Assembly (NCBI GenBank): GCA_009929485.1
Contig: SAAJ01000016.1
Location: 1 to 64,000, forward strand
Source: Negativicutes bacterium
Lineage (GTDB): Bacteria > Bacillota > Negativicutes > Anaeromusales > Anaeromusaceae
DNA: 64,000 bases
Reading direction: 5' to 3'
Shown: in pieces, positions 31,981 through 39,087 of the stretch
Numbering within the stretch: position 1 is the first letter of the stretch
How the letters are laid out: each line of letters opens with the position of its first letter
Position numbers and translations under genes: made by a program
Notes under the pieces: generated by a model
Databases searched by the model: none
What the model saw: the letters and a program-made list of their open reading frames with translations, nothing else
What the model was told of the DNA's origin: nothing

Positions 31981-33270
31981 ATGTTAGGAACGTCTTATTT
32001 GTCCTTGTGGCAAACTATGCTGCTTGTGACAACTTTCTTTGCCCTTGGCGGCATGATTACAGTGCACCCTTTCAACAGCCCCTTTCAGCTGTCTTTTGCA
32101 CCGGTGATTTTCAGCTCTCTTTTGATGTATTTTCGCCGTCTTTCCGTGGAATATACCGCTTTTTTCGGCAGTATTGTCATGGTCATTTTACGGGTAGTAA
32201 CTGATGTCTCTACCTCCAATATGGAACTTATGGAGATTCTGCTGGAACGAGCGCCGACTTTTTTCTTTTATATTATTTACTCCATTGGTTTTAATTTGAC
32301 CCGGGTGCGGGAGCAACGGGACAATGTGCTGATGACGGTCATGATGCTGACCATTTGCGACGGCTTTTCCAATGCAGCGGAGCTGGCCATGCGGGGCGAA
32401 CTTTTTAGCCGGCCGGCGGATGTTACTTTCGGCATCTTAGCGGGCGTAGCCATTGCCAGGGCGGTGATGGCGGTGTTCATCTGCTACGGTCTGCGGGAAG
32501 CCCAGGCGGTGGCGCTGGCGGAAGAACAGGTGGCCCATTATAATGAGTTGACGCTCCTTATTGCGCAGCTCAAAGCGGAACTGTTTTACTTGCGCAAGTC
32601 TTCCAGGGACATTGAGCAGGTTATGGTGGATAGCTACGGCTTGTATCAGGAGATGCAGAACTGCCAATGCCGGGAGCAGGAACGTCATCTGTTGGTAGCG
32701 GATCAGGCTTTGGCAATTGCTCGTAATATTCACGAAGTAAAAAAAGATTATCAGAGGGTTGTGGCAGGCATTGAGAAGGTGCTGGAACCATCCGAAGGCG
32801 ATCGTAAGAGCCTCTTGTCAGGCATTTTTCAACTGATTGAGCAAAATGCCAGGCGGGTGCTGGCGCAGCGCGGCGCCGACGTTTCTTTGCAGTTCGAATG
32901 CCGCCAGGATTTTTGGACGGATCAGCACTATGTCATTGTGTCGATTTTAAATAATCTACTGATTAACGCCATTGAAGCCTGCGGTGACAAAGGGGCGATT
33001 CAAGTTAGCGAATCCATAGAAAAAGATACGGTTATTTTTGAAGTGCAGGACAGTGGCTGCGGCATTGCCGAGGCGGACCGAGAGCTTATTTTTCAGCCGG
33101 GCTATTCGACCAAGTTTGATCGCCGTACTGGCGCTATGTCTACCGGCTTGGGCTTGTCTCACGTACAGAATCTGACCAAGCTTCTGGGGGGGCAAGTGGT
33201 GGTGACATCCGGCGAGACCGGAGGAGCTCATTTTTATATTTCAATCCCAACTGTTCGGTTGATTGCCTGA
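31981..33270 (+). CDS. Membrane sensor histidine kinase, GlnK/NatK-like
   Basis: This sensor of 429 residues is paired with the next gene. The N-terminal 172 residues hold five or six TM helices with no large external domain. A coiled-coil region follows (180-240). The phospho-acceptor is probably H251 in ARNIHEVKKDY. The GHKL ATPase domain has NNLLINAIEACG (N box), VQDSGCGI (G1), FQPGYSTK and GLGLSHVQ (G2). The layout is that of B. subtilis GlnK, which senses glutamine/glutamate supply. The ATG at 31981 has SD AGGAGG; a longer frame back to 31795 would read through the duplicated terminators and is rejected. Confidence 0.87.
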   Translation: MLGTSYLSLWQTMLLVTTFFALGGMITVHPFNSPFQLSFAPVIFSSLLMYFRRLSVEYTAFFGSIVMVILRVVTDVSTSNMELMEILLERAPTFFFYIIYSIGFNLTRVREQRDNVLMTVMMLTICDGFSNAAELAMRGELFSRPADVTFGILAGVAIARAVMAVFICYGLREAQAVALAEEQVAHYNELTLLIAQLKAELFYLRKSSRDIEQVMVDSYGLYQEMQNCQCREQERHLLVADQALAIARNIHEVKKDYQRVVAGIEKVLEPSEGDRKSLLSGIFQLIEQNARRVLAQRGADVSLQFECRQDFWTDQHYVIVSILNNLLINAIEACGDKGAIQVSESIEKDTVIFEVQDSGCGIAEADRELIFQPGYSTKFDRRTGAMSTGLGLSHVQNLTKLLGGQVVVTSGETGGAHFYISIPTVRLIA

Positions 33271-33304
33271 TGGTTGCGACAAAAAGGACAAAGGTGGCGA
33301 AACG

Positions 33305-34171
33305 ATGACATTGCGTTTGGTGATTGTAGACGACGATGCAGGGGTGCGCCGTATTTTGAAAAATATTATTGCCGAGTACCGCTTGGGAACGGTTCTGGGC
33401 GAGTGCAGCGACGGTCTTTCTGCGGAACGAGTAATTGCGGACTTTCAGCCGGATCTGGCGCTGGTGGACTTGCTGCTTCCAGGTCAAGACGGTTTGACCT
33501 TGATTGATCATGTAAGCCCTTCCTTGCCCAATACGACCTTTATTATGATTTCTCAAAGCGAAAGCCAGCAAATGATTACGAAGGCGTACGAGCGAGGCGT
33601 CAGCTTTTTCATTCGCAAACCCATCAATGTGGTGGAAGTGGTAAAGGTTATTGAGCGGGTGGCGGAAAGTCAGCGGCTGCGGCAAGCTTTATCATTGATT
33701 TCTGAAACGGCGACCCGTATTACCGGGCCGGTTCACGGAACCCATGGGGAAAACGCCGAAAACACGCTGCGTTCTCGTGTGTATCGCAGCTTTTCCGATA
33801 TAGGTATTTTGGGCGAGACCGGTGCGAAAACGATCTTTCAGATGATTGAGCATATTGCGCCCCTTTTGGCGGATGGTACCAGCGAGTACCAGTTGAGTGA
33901 CATGTACCAGCAAATTTCGGAAAAAACTTCTACTGATACCAAAACCATAGAGCAGCGCGTCCGGCGGACGATTACCAAAGCGTTGCAGAATATGGCGAAT
34001 CTGGGCGCGGAAGACTATGATAATGAAAAATTCCAGACCTACAGCACAGCCCTTTTTGACTTTAAGGAAGTGCGCCAGGAAATGAACTATATTCAAGGAA
34101 AAAGTCCGTATCACGGAAAAATCAGCGTACGCAAGTTTTTAGAGGGACTTATCTATTTGGCTCAGGATTAG
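33305..34171 (+). CDS. Response regulator with YcbB/GlnL output domain
   Basis: This is a 288-residue regulator. The receiver (1-120) has D9-D10-D11, phospho-acceptor D55 (ALVDLLLPGQDG), S of ISQS and K of RKPIN. The C-terminal half (about 150-285; YRSFSDIGILGETGAK, the IEQRVRRTITKALQ helix and SPYHGKISVRKFLEG) matches the YcbB domain of B. subtilis GlnL, which activates glutaminase and glutamine-uptake genes. The ATG at 33305 follows SD AAGGTGG; the TTG at 33263 has none. The most likely target is the symporter gene upstream, with which the pair travels. Direct DNA contact by this domain is assumed from the family. Confidence 0.88.
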   Translation: MTLRLVIVDDDAGVRRILKNIIAEYRLGTVLGECSDGLSAERVIADFQPDLALVDLLLPGQDGLTLIDHVSPSLPNTTFIMISQSESQQMITKAYERGVSFFIRKPINVVEVVKVIERVAESQRLRQALSLISETATRITGPVHGTHGENAENTLRSRVYRSFSDIGILGETGAKTIFQMIEHIAPLLADGTSEYQLSDMYQQISEKTSTDTKTIEQRVRRTITKALQNMANLGAEDYDNEKFQTYSTALFDFKEVRQEMNYIQGKSPYHGKISVRKFLEGLIYLAQD

Positions 34172-34291
34172 GAATTCTATACTGAATTTCGCATAAGGCG
34201 ATTCCCATTACTTTTTTGTAGGGCAGGATTTGCCGGAAGGCAGCGCGAAGGAAACAAAACAACCGCAATCTTGTGCAAGGAGGGGACTGGT

Positions 34292-34678
34292 ATGGAAACC
34301 GCAGGCAAGACGATTATCCGGGAAGAGGTATTTGCACAGTTGGCGCTGGGCGCCATGGAGAAGCTGGAGGTTGTGCCGGTGGCGGCAGCTGAGGGGACGC
34401 TGCTGGAAAAGGCCAAGGCGCTTTTGAGCCGCATGGGCCCTCGGATTGTGGTAAAAAAAGATGAAGAAAACCGGACGGTGGTTCTGGAGCTAGGCATTGC
34501 CGTACCTTATGGCACGTTTATTCCAGAGGTGGCTTCCCGCATTCGTCGGCAGGTGGCCGAAGAAATTCGCCAGGTTACCTGTTGGGAAGTGGAGCGCATT
34601 GATGTGCTTGTGGAACGCTTGCTTTTCCCGGCGACGCCGGGAAAAGAAGATTGGCCCGAATGGCCGCCGGTTATGTAG
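34292..34678 (+). CDS. Asp23/Gls24-family protein
   Basis: This small protein of 128 residues belongs to the alkaline-shock/Gls24 envelope-stress family. The central segment VVLELGIAVPYGTFIPEVAS and RIRRQVAEEIRQVT matches the conserved core, where a beta hairpin is followed by an amphipathic helix. The C-terminus is proline-rich. No signal or membrane segment is seen. In staphylococci the family member sits at the membrane through a partner protein; the partner here is unknown. The ATG has SD AAGGAGGGG. It lies 15-18 bases before the dehydrogenase gene. Confidence 0.82.
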   Translation: METAGKTIIREEVFAQLALGAMEKLEVVPVAAAEGTLLEKAKALLSRMGPRIVVKKDEENRTVVLELGIAVPYGTFIPEVASRIRRQVAEEIRQVTCWEVERIDVLVERLLFPATPGKEDWPEWPPVM

Positions 34679-34696
34679 ATACTAAGGAGGCGTATG

Positions 34697-35590
34697 ATGG
34701 AACAGGGCGTAAAACCTACAGTGGGATTTATCGGCATTGGCGTGATGGGCAAAAGCATGGCCGGGCATTTGCTGGCGGCGGGCTATCCTTTAGTGGTCTA
34801 TAACCGGACGAAAGCGAAAGCAGAAGCGCTGCTGGCGCAGGGCGCCGCTTGGGCCGAATGCCCAGGGGCGGTGGCTAAAGCCTGTGATGTGGTCATTACG
34901 ATGGTTGGCTATCCTAAGGATGTGGAAGAGACCTATTTAGGAGAAAACGGTTTAATTGCTAAAGGGCGCCAGGGGGCGTTGTTTATTGACATGACGACTT
35001 CTAGTCCGGCTTTGGCCCGACGTATTGCCGCCGCGGCCAAGGACGCCGGCATGGCAGCCTTAGATGCGCCGGTGTCGGGGGGCGATGTTGGCGCTCGCGA
35101 AGCGCGGCTGGCTATTATGGTTGGCGGTGAGACGGCTGACTTTGAACGGGCCAAGCCTATTTTTGATTTGCTGGGCACGAATGTGGTTCATCAAGGCGAG
35201 GCAGGCGCAGGGCAGCATACAAAAATGTGCAACCAGATCGTCATTGCCGGGAATATGGTTGGCGTGTGCGAAGCGTTGGCTTATGCTAAGACCGCCGGCT
35301 TGGATCCGGCGAAGGTCTTGGGCGTCATTGGCAGCGGCGCCGCCGGCAGCTGGTCGCTGAGCAATTTGGGACCGCGTGTGCTGGACGGCGATTTTGCGCC
35401 CGGGTTTTATGTGAAGCATTTTATTAAGGATATGACGATCGCCTTGGAAGAGGCGGCGGCTATGGGCCTAGAGACGCCCGGTCTGGCTTTGACCAAGTCC
35501 CTGTATGAGCGCTTAGCGGCGCTGGGCGAAGCCGATAGCGGCACGCAGGCTTTATACAAACTATATGTGAGGGAGGATGTGCCATGTTGA
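34697..35590 (+). CDS. NAD(P)-dependent beta-hydroxyacid dehydrogenase (GarR/MmsB type)
   Basis: This 297-residue oxidoreductase is of the 3-hydroxyisobutyrate / tartronate semialdehyde reductase family. The Rossmann motif GFIGIGVMGKSMAGHLL is at the N-terminus, DAPVSGGDVGAREARL is the substrate loop, and the catalytic Lys is in GAGQHTKMCNQ. The all-helical C-terminal domain follows (KHFIKDMTIALEEA). Two adjacent ATGs (34694, 34697) are possible, and the second is better spaced from SD AAGGAGG. It overlaps the nitroreductase gene by seven bases, so the two are translated together. The exact substrate is not determined. Confidence 0.9.
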   Translation: MEQGVKPTVGFIGIGVMGKSMAGHLLAAGYPLVVYNRTKAKAEALLAQGAAWAECPGAVAKACDVVITMVGYPKDVEETYLGENGLIAKGRQGALFIDMTTSSPALARRIAAAAKDAGMAALDAPVSGGDVGAREARLAIMVGGETADFERAKPIFDLLGTNVVHQGEAGAGQHTKMCNQIVIAGNMVGVCEALAYAKTAGLDPAKVLGVIGSGAAGSWSLSNLGPRVLDGDFAPGFYVKHFIKDMTIALEEAAAMGLETPGLALTKSLYERLAALGEADSGTQALYKLYVREDVPC

Positions 35591-36156
35591 AGGAATTAGT
35601 AGCGAAATCACGCAGTTACCGCCGTTTTGACGAAGCGGTGAAAATCAGTCGGCAGACGCTGGTGGGTCTGGTGGATTTGGCTCGTCTTTCTCCGTCAGGC
35701 GCGAATATGCAGCCGCTGAAGTTTTACGTGTCGGCGGATGCGGAAAAAAATGAGAGCATTTTTCCTACCCTTGGCTGGGCGGGATATTTAAAAGAGTGGG
35801 CCGGCCCGGAAGCAGGCGAACGTCCCACAGGCTATATTTTGGTTCTCAAGGACAAAGGCATTGCGCATGTGGCTGGCATTGATCACGGCATTGCCGCGCA
35901 AAGCATCATGCTCGGCGCTGTGGAAAAAGGCTTAGGCGGCTGCTTTATCGGCAATATAGACCGGCCGCGCTTGTTTCAAGTCACCGGCTTGTCGCCGGAT
36001 GATTATGAAATTCTGCTGGTGCTGGCTTTAGGCAAGCCGATAGAACAGGTTGTTGTAGATAACATCAATGAAAACGGCGATGTGAAATACTGGCGTGACG
36101 CTTCCGGCGTGCATCATGTGCCTAAACGGACGCTGCAAGAGTTGGTGGTCGGCTGA
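35584..36156 (+). CDS. Nitroreductase-family flavoprotein
   Basis: This is an FMN-dependent oxidoreductase of 190 residues. SRSYRRFDEAVKI at the N-terminus has the FMN-phosphate-binding Arg pair. ARLSPSGANMQPLKFYV and the glycine-rich EKGLGGCFIGNI segment are typical of the family, as is LALGKP near the end. There is no ferredoxin domain. It overlaps the dehydrogenase before it by seven bases and the 59-residue ORF after it by one base (TGATG), so it is in the middle of a tightly packed operon. The natural substrate is unknown. Confidence 0.9.
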   Translation: MLKELVAKSRSYRRFDEAVKISRQTLVGLVDLARLSPSGANMQPLKFYVSADAEKNESIFPTLGWAGYLKEWAGPEAGERPTGYILVLKDKGIAHVAGIDHGIAAQSIMLGAVEKGLGGCFIGNIDRPRLFQVTGLSPDDYEILLVLALGKPIEQVVVDNINENGDVKYWRDASGVHHVPKRTLQELVVG

Positions 36157-36335
36157 TGATTTGGTATGTGATTGCAGCGCTTTTAAGCGCAGGGGTGTAT
36201 GGTTTTGGCGGAGAAATCGGCTTGGCTCCTATGTTGAAATGGATCGCTATCGGCTTGCTATGGGGCGCAGCTGCGCACTTTGCAGGGCGCGGCAAGGAGG
36301 GGTATTATCATAAAAAGTGGTATAAGCTTTTTTAA
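36156..36335 (+). CDS. 59-residue membrane protein
   Basis: This small ORF starts at the ATG that overlaps the nitroreductase stop (TGATG). The product MIWYVIAALLSAGVYGFG... has two hydrophobic stretches (about 2-17 and 27-42) and a basic, aromatic tail (YYHKKWYKLF), so it is probably a membrane protein with its tail in the cytoplasm. Its last 50 bases overlap the beginning of the carboxypeptidase gene. Coupling and composition favour a real gene; no family is recognised. Confidence 0.6.
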   Translation: MIWYVIAALLSAGVYGFGGEIGLAPMLKWIAIGLLWGAAAHFAGRGKEGYYHKKWYKLF

Positions 36336-37131
36336 GCTCATTCTTTTAGTTGGTTTGTTGTGCCTAACAGGAGGCGGAGCGGCGATGGCTGCACCGCCTC
36401 CTCCTGCCGTTATAGCCGAAGCGGCGGTGGTGGTAGACGGAGCCAGCGGGAAAACATTGTTTGCCAAGAACGCCGATAAGGTGATGTATCCAGCAAGTAC
36501 GACCAAGATTATGACTTGCTTGGTGGCTTTGGAACGGGGAAACTTAGACAGCGTGGTGACCGTTGGCTGGCGGGCCGCTAGCACGGATGAGTCTTCGCTG
36601 GGTTTGCGTGCGGGCGATAAGCTGAAGCTGCGGGAATTGCTTATGGGGATGATGGTTGTTTCCGGTAACGATGCTGCAGAGGCTGTTGCGGAACATGTCG
36701 GCGGCGGCTCTCGGTCTCGCTTTATTCAATGGATGAATGAGAAGGCGGAATCCCTAGGCATGTCTAAAACACATTTCAGCAATCCTCATGGGTTGCCGGA
36801 TCCAGTGAACCACTTCACAACGGCGGAGGATTTGGCCAAGCTGACCTTGGCGGCGCGGCAAGAGCCGGAATTCCGGCGTATTGTAGCGACGAATGAACGG
36901 AATGTCATCTTTTTGAACCGTCGGCCGGTGTTTGTGCGCAACACCAATCGCTTGTTACGGACTTTTCCTGGGGCGGACGGCGTGAAGACCGGTTATACCG
37001 ATGCTGCTGGCGAATGCCTGGTGGCTTCCGCCACTCGTCAAGGAAAATCCGTGGTAACCGTGATTCTCAACAGTGATTTGCGTTGGGAAGAGGCTAAATA
37101 TTTACTGGAGTACGGCTTTGCTTCACTTTAA
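36280..37131 (+). CDS. dacF: D-alanyl-D-alanine carboxypeptidase (DacF/PBP5 type)
   Basis: This serine peptidase trims the terminal D-Ala from peptidoglycan stems. The catalytic motifs are PASTTKIM (SxxK), VSGND (SxN) and VKTGYTDAAG (KTG). A Sec signal peptide ends at AMA, just before APPPP. It lacks the long C-terminal beta domain and anchor helix of PBP5, so it is short. The start is uncertain. TTG at 36280 is the only standard codon ahead of the signal peptide but has a poor SD, whereas AAGGAGG at 36294-36300 is ideally placed for ATT 36304, ATC 36307 or ATA 36310. The ATG at 36385 would remove the signal. Confidence 0.9.
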   Translation: MQGAARRGIIIKSGISFFKLILLVGLLCLTGGGAAMAAPPPPAVIAEAAVVVDGASGKTLFAKNADKVMYPASTTKIMTCLVALERGNLDSVVTVGWRAASTDESSLGLRAGDKLKLRELLMGMMVVSGNDAAEAVAEHVGGGSRSRFIQWMNEKAESLGMSKTHFSNPHGLPDPVNHFTTAEDLAKLTLAARQEPEFRRIVATNERNVIFLNRRPVFVRNTNRLLRTFPGADGVKTGYTDAAGECLVASATRQGKSVVTVILNSDLRWEEAKYLLEYGFASL

Positions 37132-37145
37132 AAGCAGAGGGATAG

Positions 37146-37835
37146 ATGATGAATAACCTGTTGGAAGTAAAAAAATTAAGCGTAACGATAGGCGGGAAGG
37201 CACTATTGCAGGATATTTCTTTTGCCGTAGCGGCCGGGGACAGTGTGGCGGTGGCCGGTCCGTCCGGCTGCGGCAAGTCGACTCTCTTGCGCACCTTGTG
37301 TCTTTTGACGCCTCCTAGCGGCGGCGAAGTATTTTTTGCAGGCAAGGAGTTTCGCAGCTATTTGCCGCCGGATTTGCGGCGGCGTATTGGCTATGTGCCG
37401 CAAAAAGCCGTACTTTTTGGTAAAACCGTGGAGGAAGACTTGGCGTATCCCTTTCAGATTGCCAAGCAAAAACCGGATGAGGGTCGAATGAAAAAGTTGT
37501 TGGCGGCCGTAGGGCTGGCTGCGGCTTTTTTTAGCGCTAAAACAGAGACTCTGTCCGGCGGCGAGGCGCAGCGGGTGGCGCTGGTGCGCTCGCTGCTGGC
37601 GCAGCCGCAGGTGCTGTTGCTGGATGAAAGCACGTCCGCCTTGGATGTGGCGGCGACGGCGCAGGTGGAAGCACTGCTGCAGCAGCTGCGCAGCGAGGAG
37701 GGGTTAACCCTTTTGTGGGTGTCCCACCAGGAGACGCAGGTGCGGCGCATGGCGTCGCGCGTGCTGGGGCTGCGCAGCGGTGAGGCGGTATTTTGGGATC
37801 GCGTAGAGAAGTGGCCTGCAGGAGGTGTGGTATGA
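37146..37835 (+). CDS. fetA: FetA-type ABC transporter ATP-binding protein
   Basis: This is the ATPase of a two-gene ABC system of 229 residues. It has Walker A GPSGCGKST (about 37-45), Q-loop GYVPQKAVLFG, signature LSGGEAQRVALV, Walker B VLLLDESTSALD and the switch His in VSHQE. The same pair in E. coli (FetAB, formerly YbbLM) helps iron homeostasis, probably by export; the substrate here is inferred from that. Two adjacent ATGs are available. The downstream permease overlaps by four bases (ATGA). Confidence 0.87.
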   Translation: MMNNLLEVKKLSVTIGGKALLQDISFAVAAGDSVAVAGPSGCGKSTLLRTLCLLTPPSGGEVFFAGKEFRSYLPPDLRRRIGYVPQKAVLFGKTVEEDLAYPFQIAKQKPDEGRMKKLLAAVGLAAAFFSAKTETLSGGEAQRVALVRSLLAQPQVLLLDESTSALDVAATAQVEALLQQLRSEEGLTLLWVSHQETQVRRMASRVLGLRSGEAVFWDRVEKWPAGGVV

Positions 37836-38590
37836 GCAATGAAGCGCTGATTTTGTCATACGGCCTGATTTTGCTGGCCATGGCTTTGTCGCAGCGGGAA
37901 AAGCTGGGCTTGAGCAAGGAGATGTTGATTGGCAGCCTGCGGGCGGTGGTGCAGCTGGTGGTAATCGGCATGGTGCTGTCCTTTTTGTTTGACGCCGACC
38001 ATCCTGCGCTGACGACGCTGCTTTTGTGTGTCATGCTTTATACAGCGTCCGGCGTGTCAGCCCAACGCGGCAAGGATGTGCCGGGGGCCAGGCGGATTGC
38101 CTGCATTTCCATTGCGATATCCATGGTGGTCACTTTAGGGACGTTGGTGCTTTGCGGCGCGATTACCTATCGTCCCAGCGAAGTGGTGCCTGTAGGCGGC
38201 ATGGTGGCAGGACAGTCCATGGTGGCTGTGGGACTGTTATTGCGGACCTTGGCCGGATCTTTTGCTTCGCGCCGAGCGGAAGTAGAAGCTCGGTTGGCCT
38301 TAGGAGCGGCGCCCAAAGAAGCGGCGGCCGTTCTTATTCGCGACAGTCTGCATACCGCTAGCGCTCCTATGGTAGATGCTATGAAAACGGTAGGTTTAGT
38401 GCAGCTTCCAGGTATGATGACCGGCCTAATTCTGGCGGGAGTGGCGCCGACAGAAGCGATAAAATATCAAATCATGGTGACCTTTATGCTCACCGGCGCT
38501 GTGGTGACGGCTTCCTATGCGGCTGCGTACCAGGCGTATCAAGGGTTTTTCGGATTGTACGGCTCGGTGCGGCAAGGAACCGGCGATTGA
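37832..38590 (+). CDS. fetB: FetB-type ABC transporter permease
   Basis: This is the membrane subunit of the same system, 252 residues with about seven TM helices. SLRAVVQLVVIGMVL in the N-terminal third, VPVGGMVAGQSMVAVGLLLRT in the middle and VGLVQLPGMMTGLILAG near the C-terminus are the conserved blocks of the UPF0014/FetB family. EARLALGA, before the last helices, is the probable contact with the ATPase. The ATG overlaps the fetA stop, and the SD GGAGG lies in the fetA end. Confidence 0.88.
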   Translation: MSNEALILSYGLILLAMALSQREKLGLSKEMLIGSLRAVVQLVVIGMVLSFLFDADHPALTTLLLCVMLYTASGVSAQRGKDVPGARRIACISIAISMVVTLGTLVLCGAITYRPSEVVPVGGMVAGQSMVAVGLLLRTLAGSFASRRAEVEARLALGAAPKEAAAVLIRDSLHTASAPMVDAMKTVGLVQLPGMMTGLILAGVAPTEAIKYQIMVTFMLTGAVVTASYAAAYQAYQGFFGLYGSVRQGTGD

Positions 38591-38641
38591 AAGCAAAAGG
38601 GTACTCTTGGGACGGAGGATGGATTGACAGAAGGGGTCTTT

Positions 38642-38713
38642 ATGAGAGAAAATAATAAGATAGGTGCAGTATTTCCTGAATATGTACTTGTGGCAAGGAG
38701 CTTAAAGGAATGA
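38642..38713 (+). CDS. 23-residue leader-type ORF
   Basis: A short ORF (MRENNKIGAVFPEYVLVARS then LKE) has an SD-like AAGGGG ahead of its ATG, and its stop overlaps the ATG of the next gene (ATGA at 38710). Such an overlap usually means translational coupling. Because the following gene has its own SD (AAGGAG) inside this ORF, ribosomes here could control access to it. No amino-acid run suggesting attenuation is seen. Confidence 0.4.
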   Translation: MRENNKIGAVFPEYVLVARSLKE

Positions 38714-39069
38714 ATGACATCTTTCTTTCTTTCGTATCCTATTTATGGAGCATAGGGATTAAAAGTAATGTGGAGGTTCTTGCAGTTGTGCTGCTTCCGG
38801 AAGTGGCTTTGTTGGGACTTATTTATTTTATTTTTATGCATGTAGAAGAATTGGGTTTGGCTGCTTTTTGGGAACAGGAGCAACGCTTGCTGGGAGAGCG
38901 CTTAGCGCGCTATAATCTTCAGCATGACCGGCGATTGCGCGAATTGAACCGTCCTCAAGGCGAAGACGCGGCTGCAAAGCCTCAAGGGGACGCGGCAGGC
39001 GCCGCCTATACGCAGGATCAGCTTGTTAAGGATGTAGTTGGTTATCTGCGCGATGAGGAAAGCAAGTAA
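38710..39069 (+). CDS. Small membrane protein of unknown function
   Basis: The family is not recognised. The 119 residues have one strong TM helix (about 21-43, VEVLAVVLLPEVALLGLIYF) with an amphipathic segment before it. A charged helix with ERLARYNLQHDRRLRELN follows, then a flexible Ala/Gly-rich stretch and a short C-terminal helix ending VVGYLRDEESK. The C-terminal two-thirds are probably cytoplasmic. The DUF4127 gene begins 18 bases later, so the two are probably co-transcribed. Confidence 0.7.
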   Translation: MNDIFLSFVSYLWSIGIKSNVEVLAVVLLPEVALLGLIYFIFMHVEELGLAAFWEQEQRLLGERLARYNLQHDRRLRELNRPQGEDAAAKPQGDAAGAAYTQDQLVKDVVGYLRDEESK

Positions 39070-39087
39070 AGGAGGGCTTCGTAAAGG

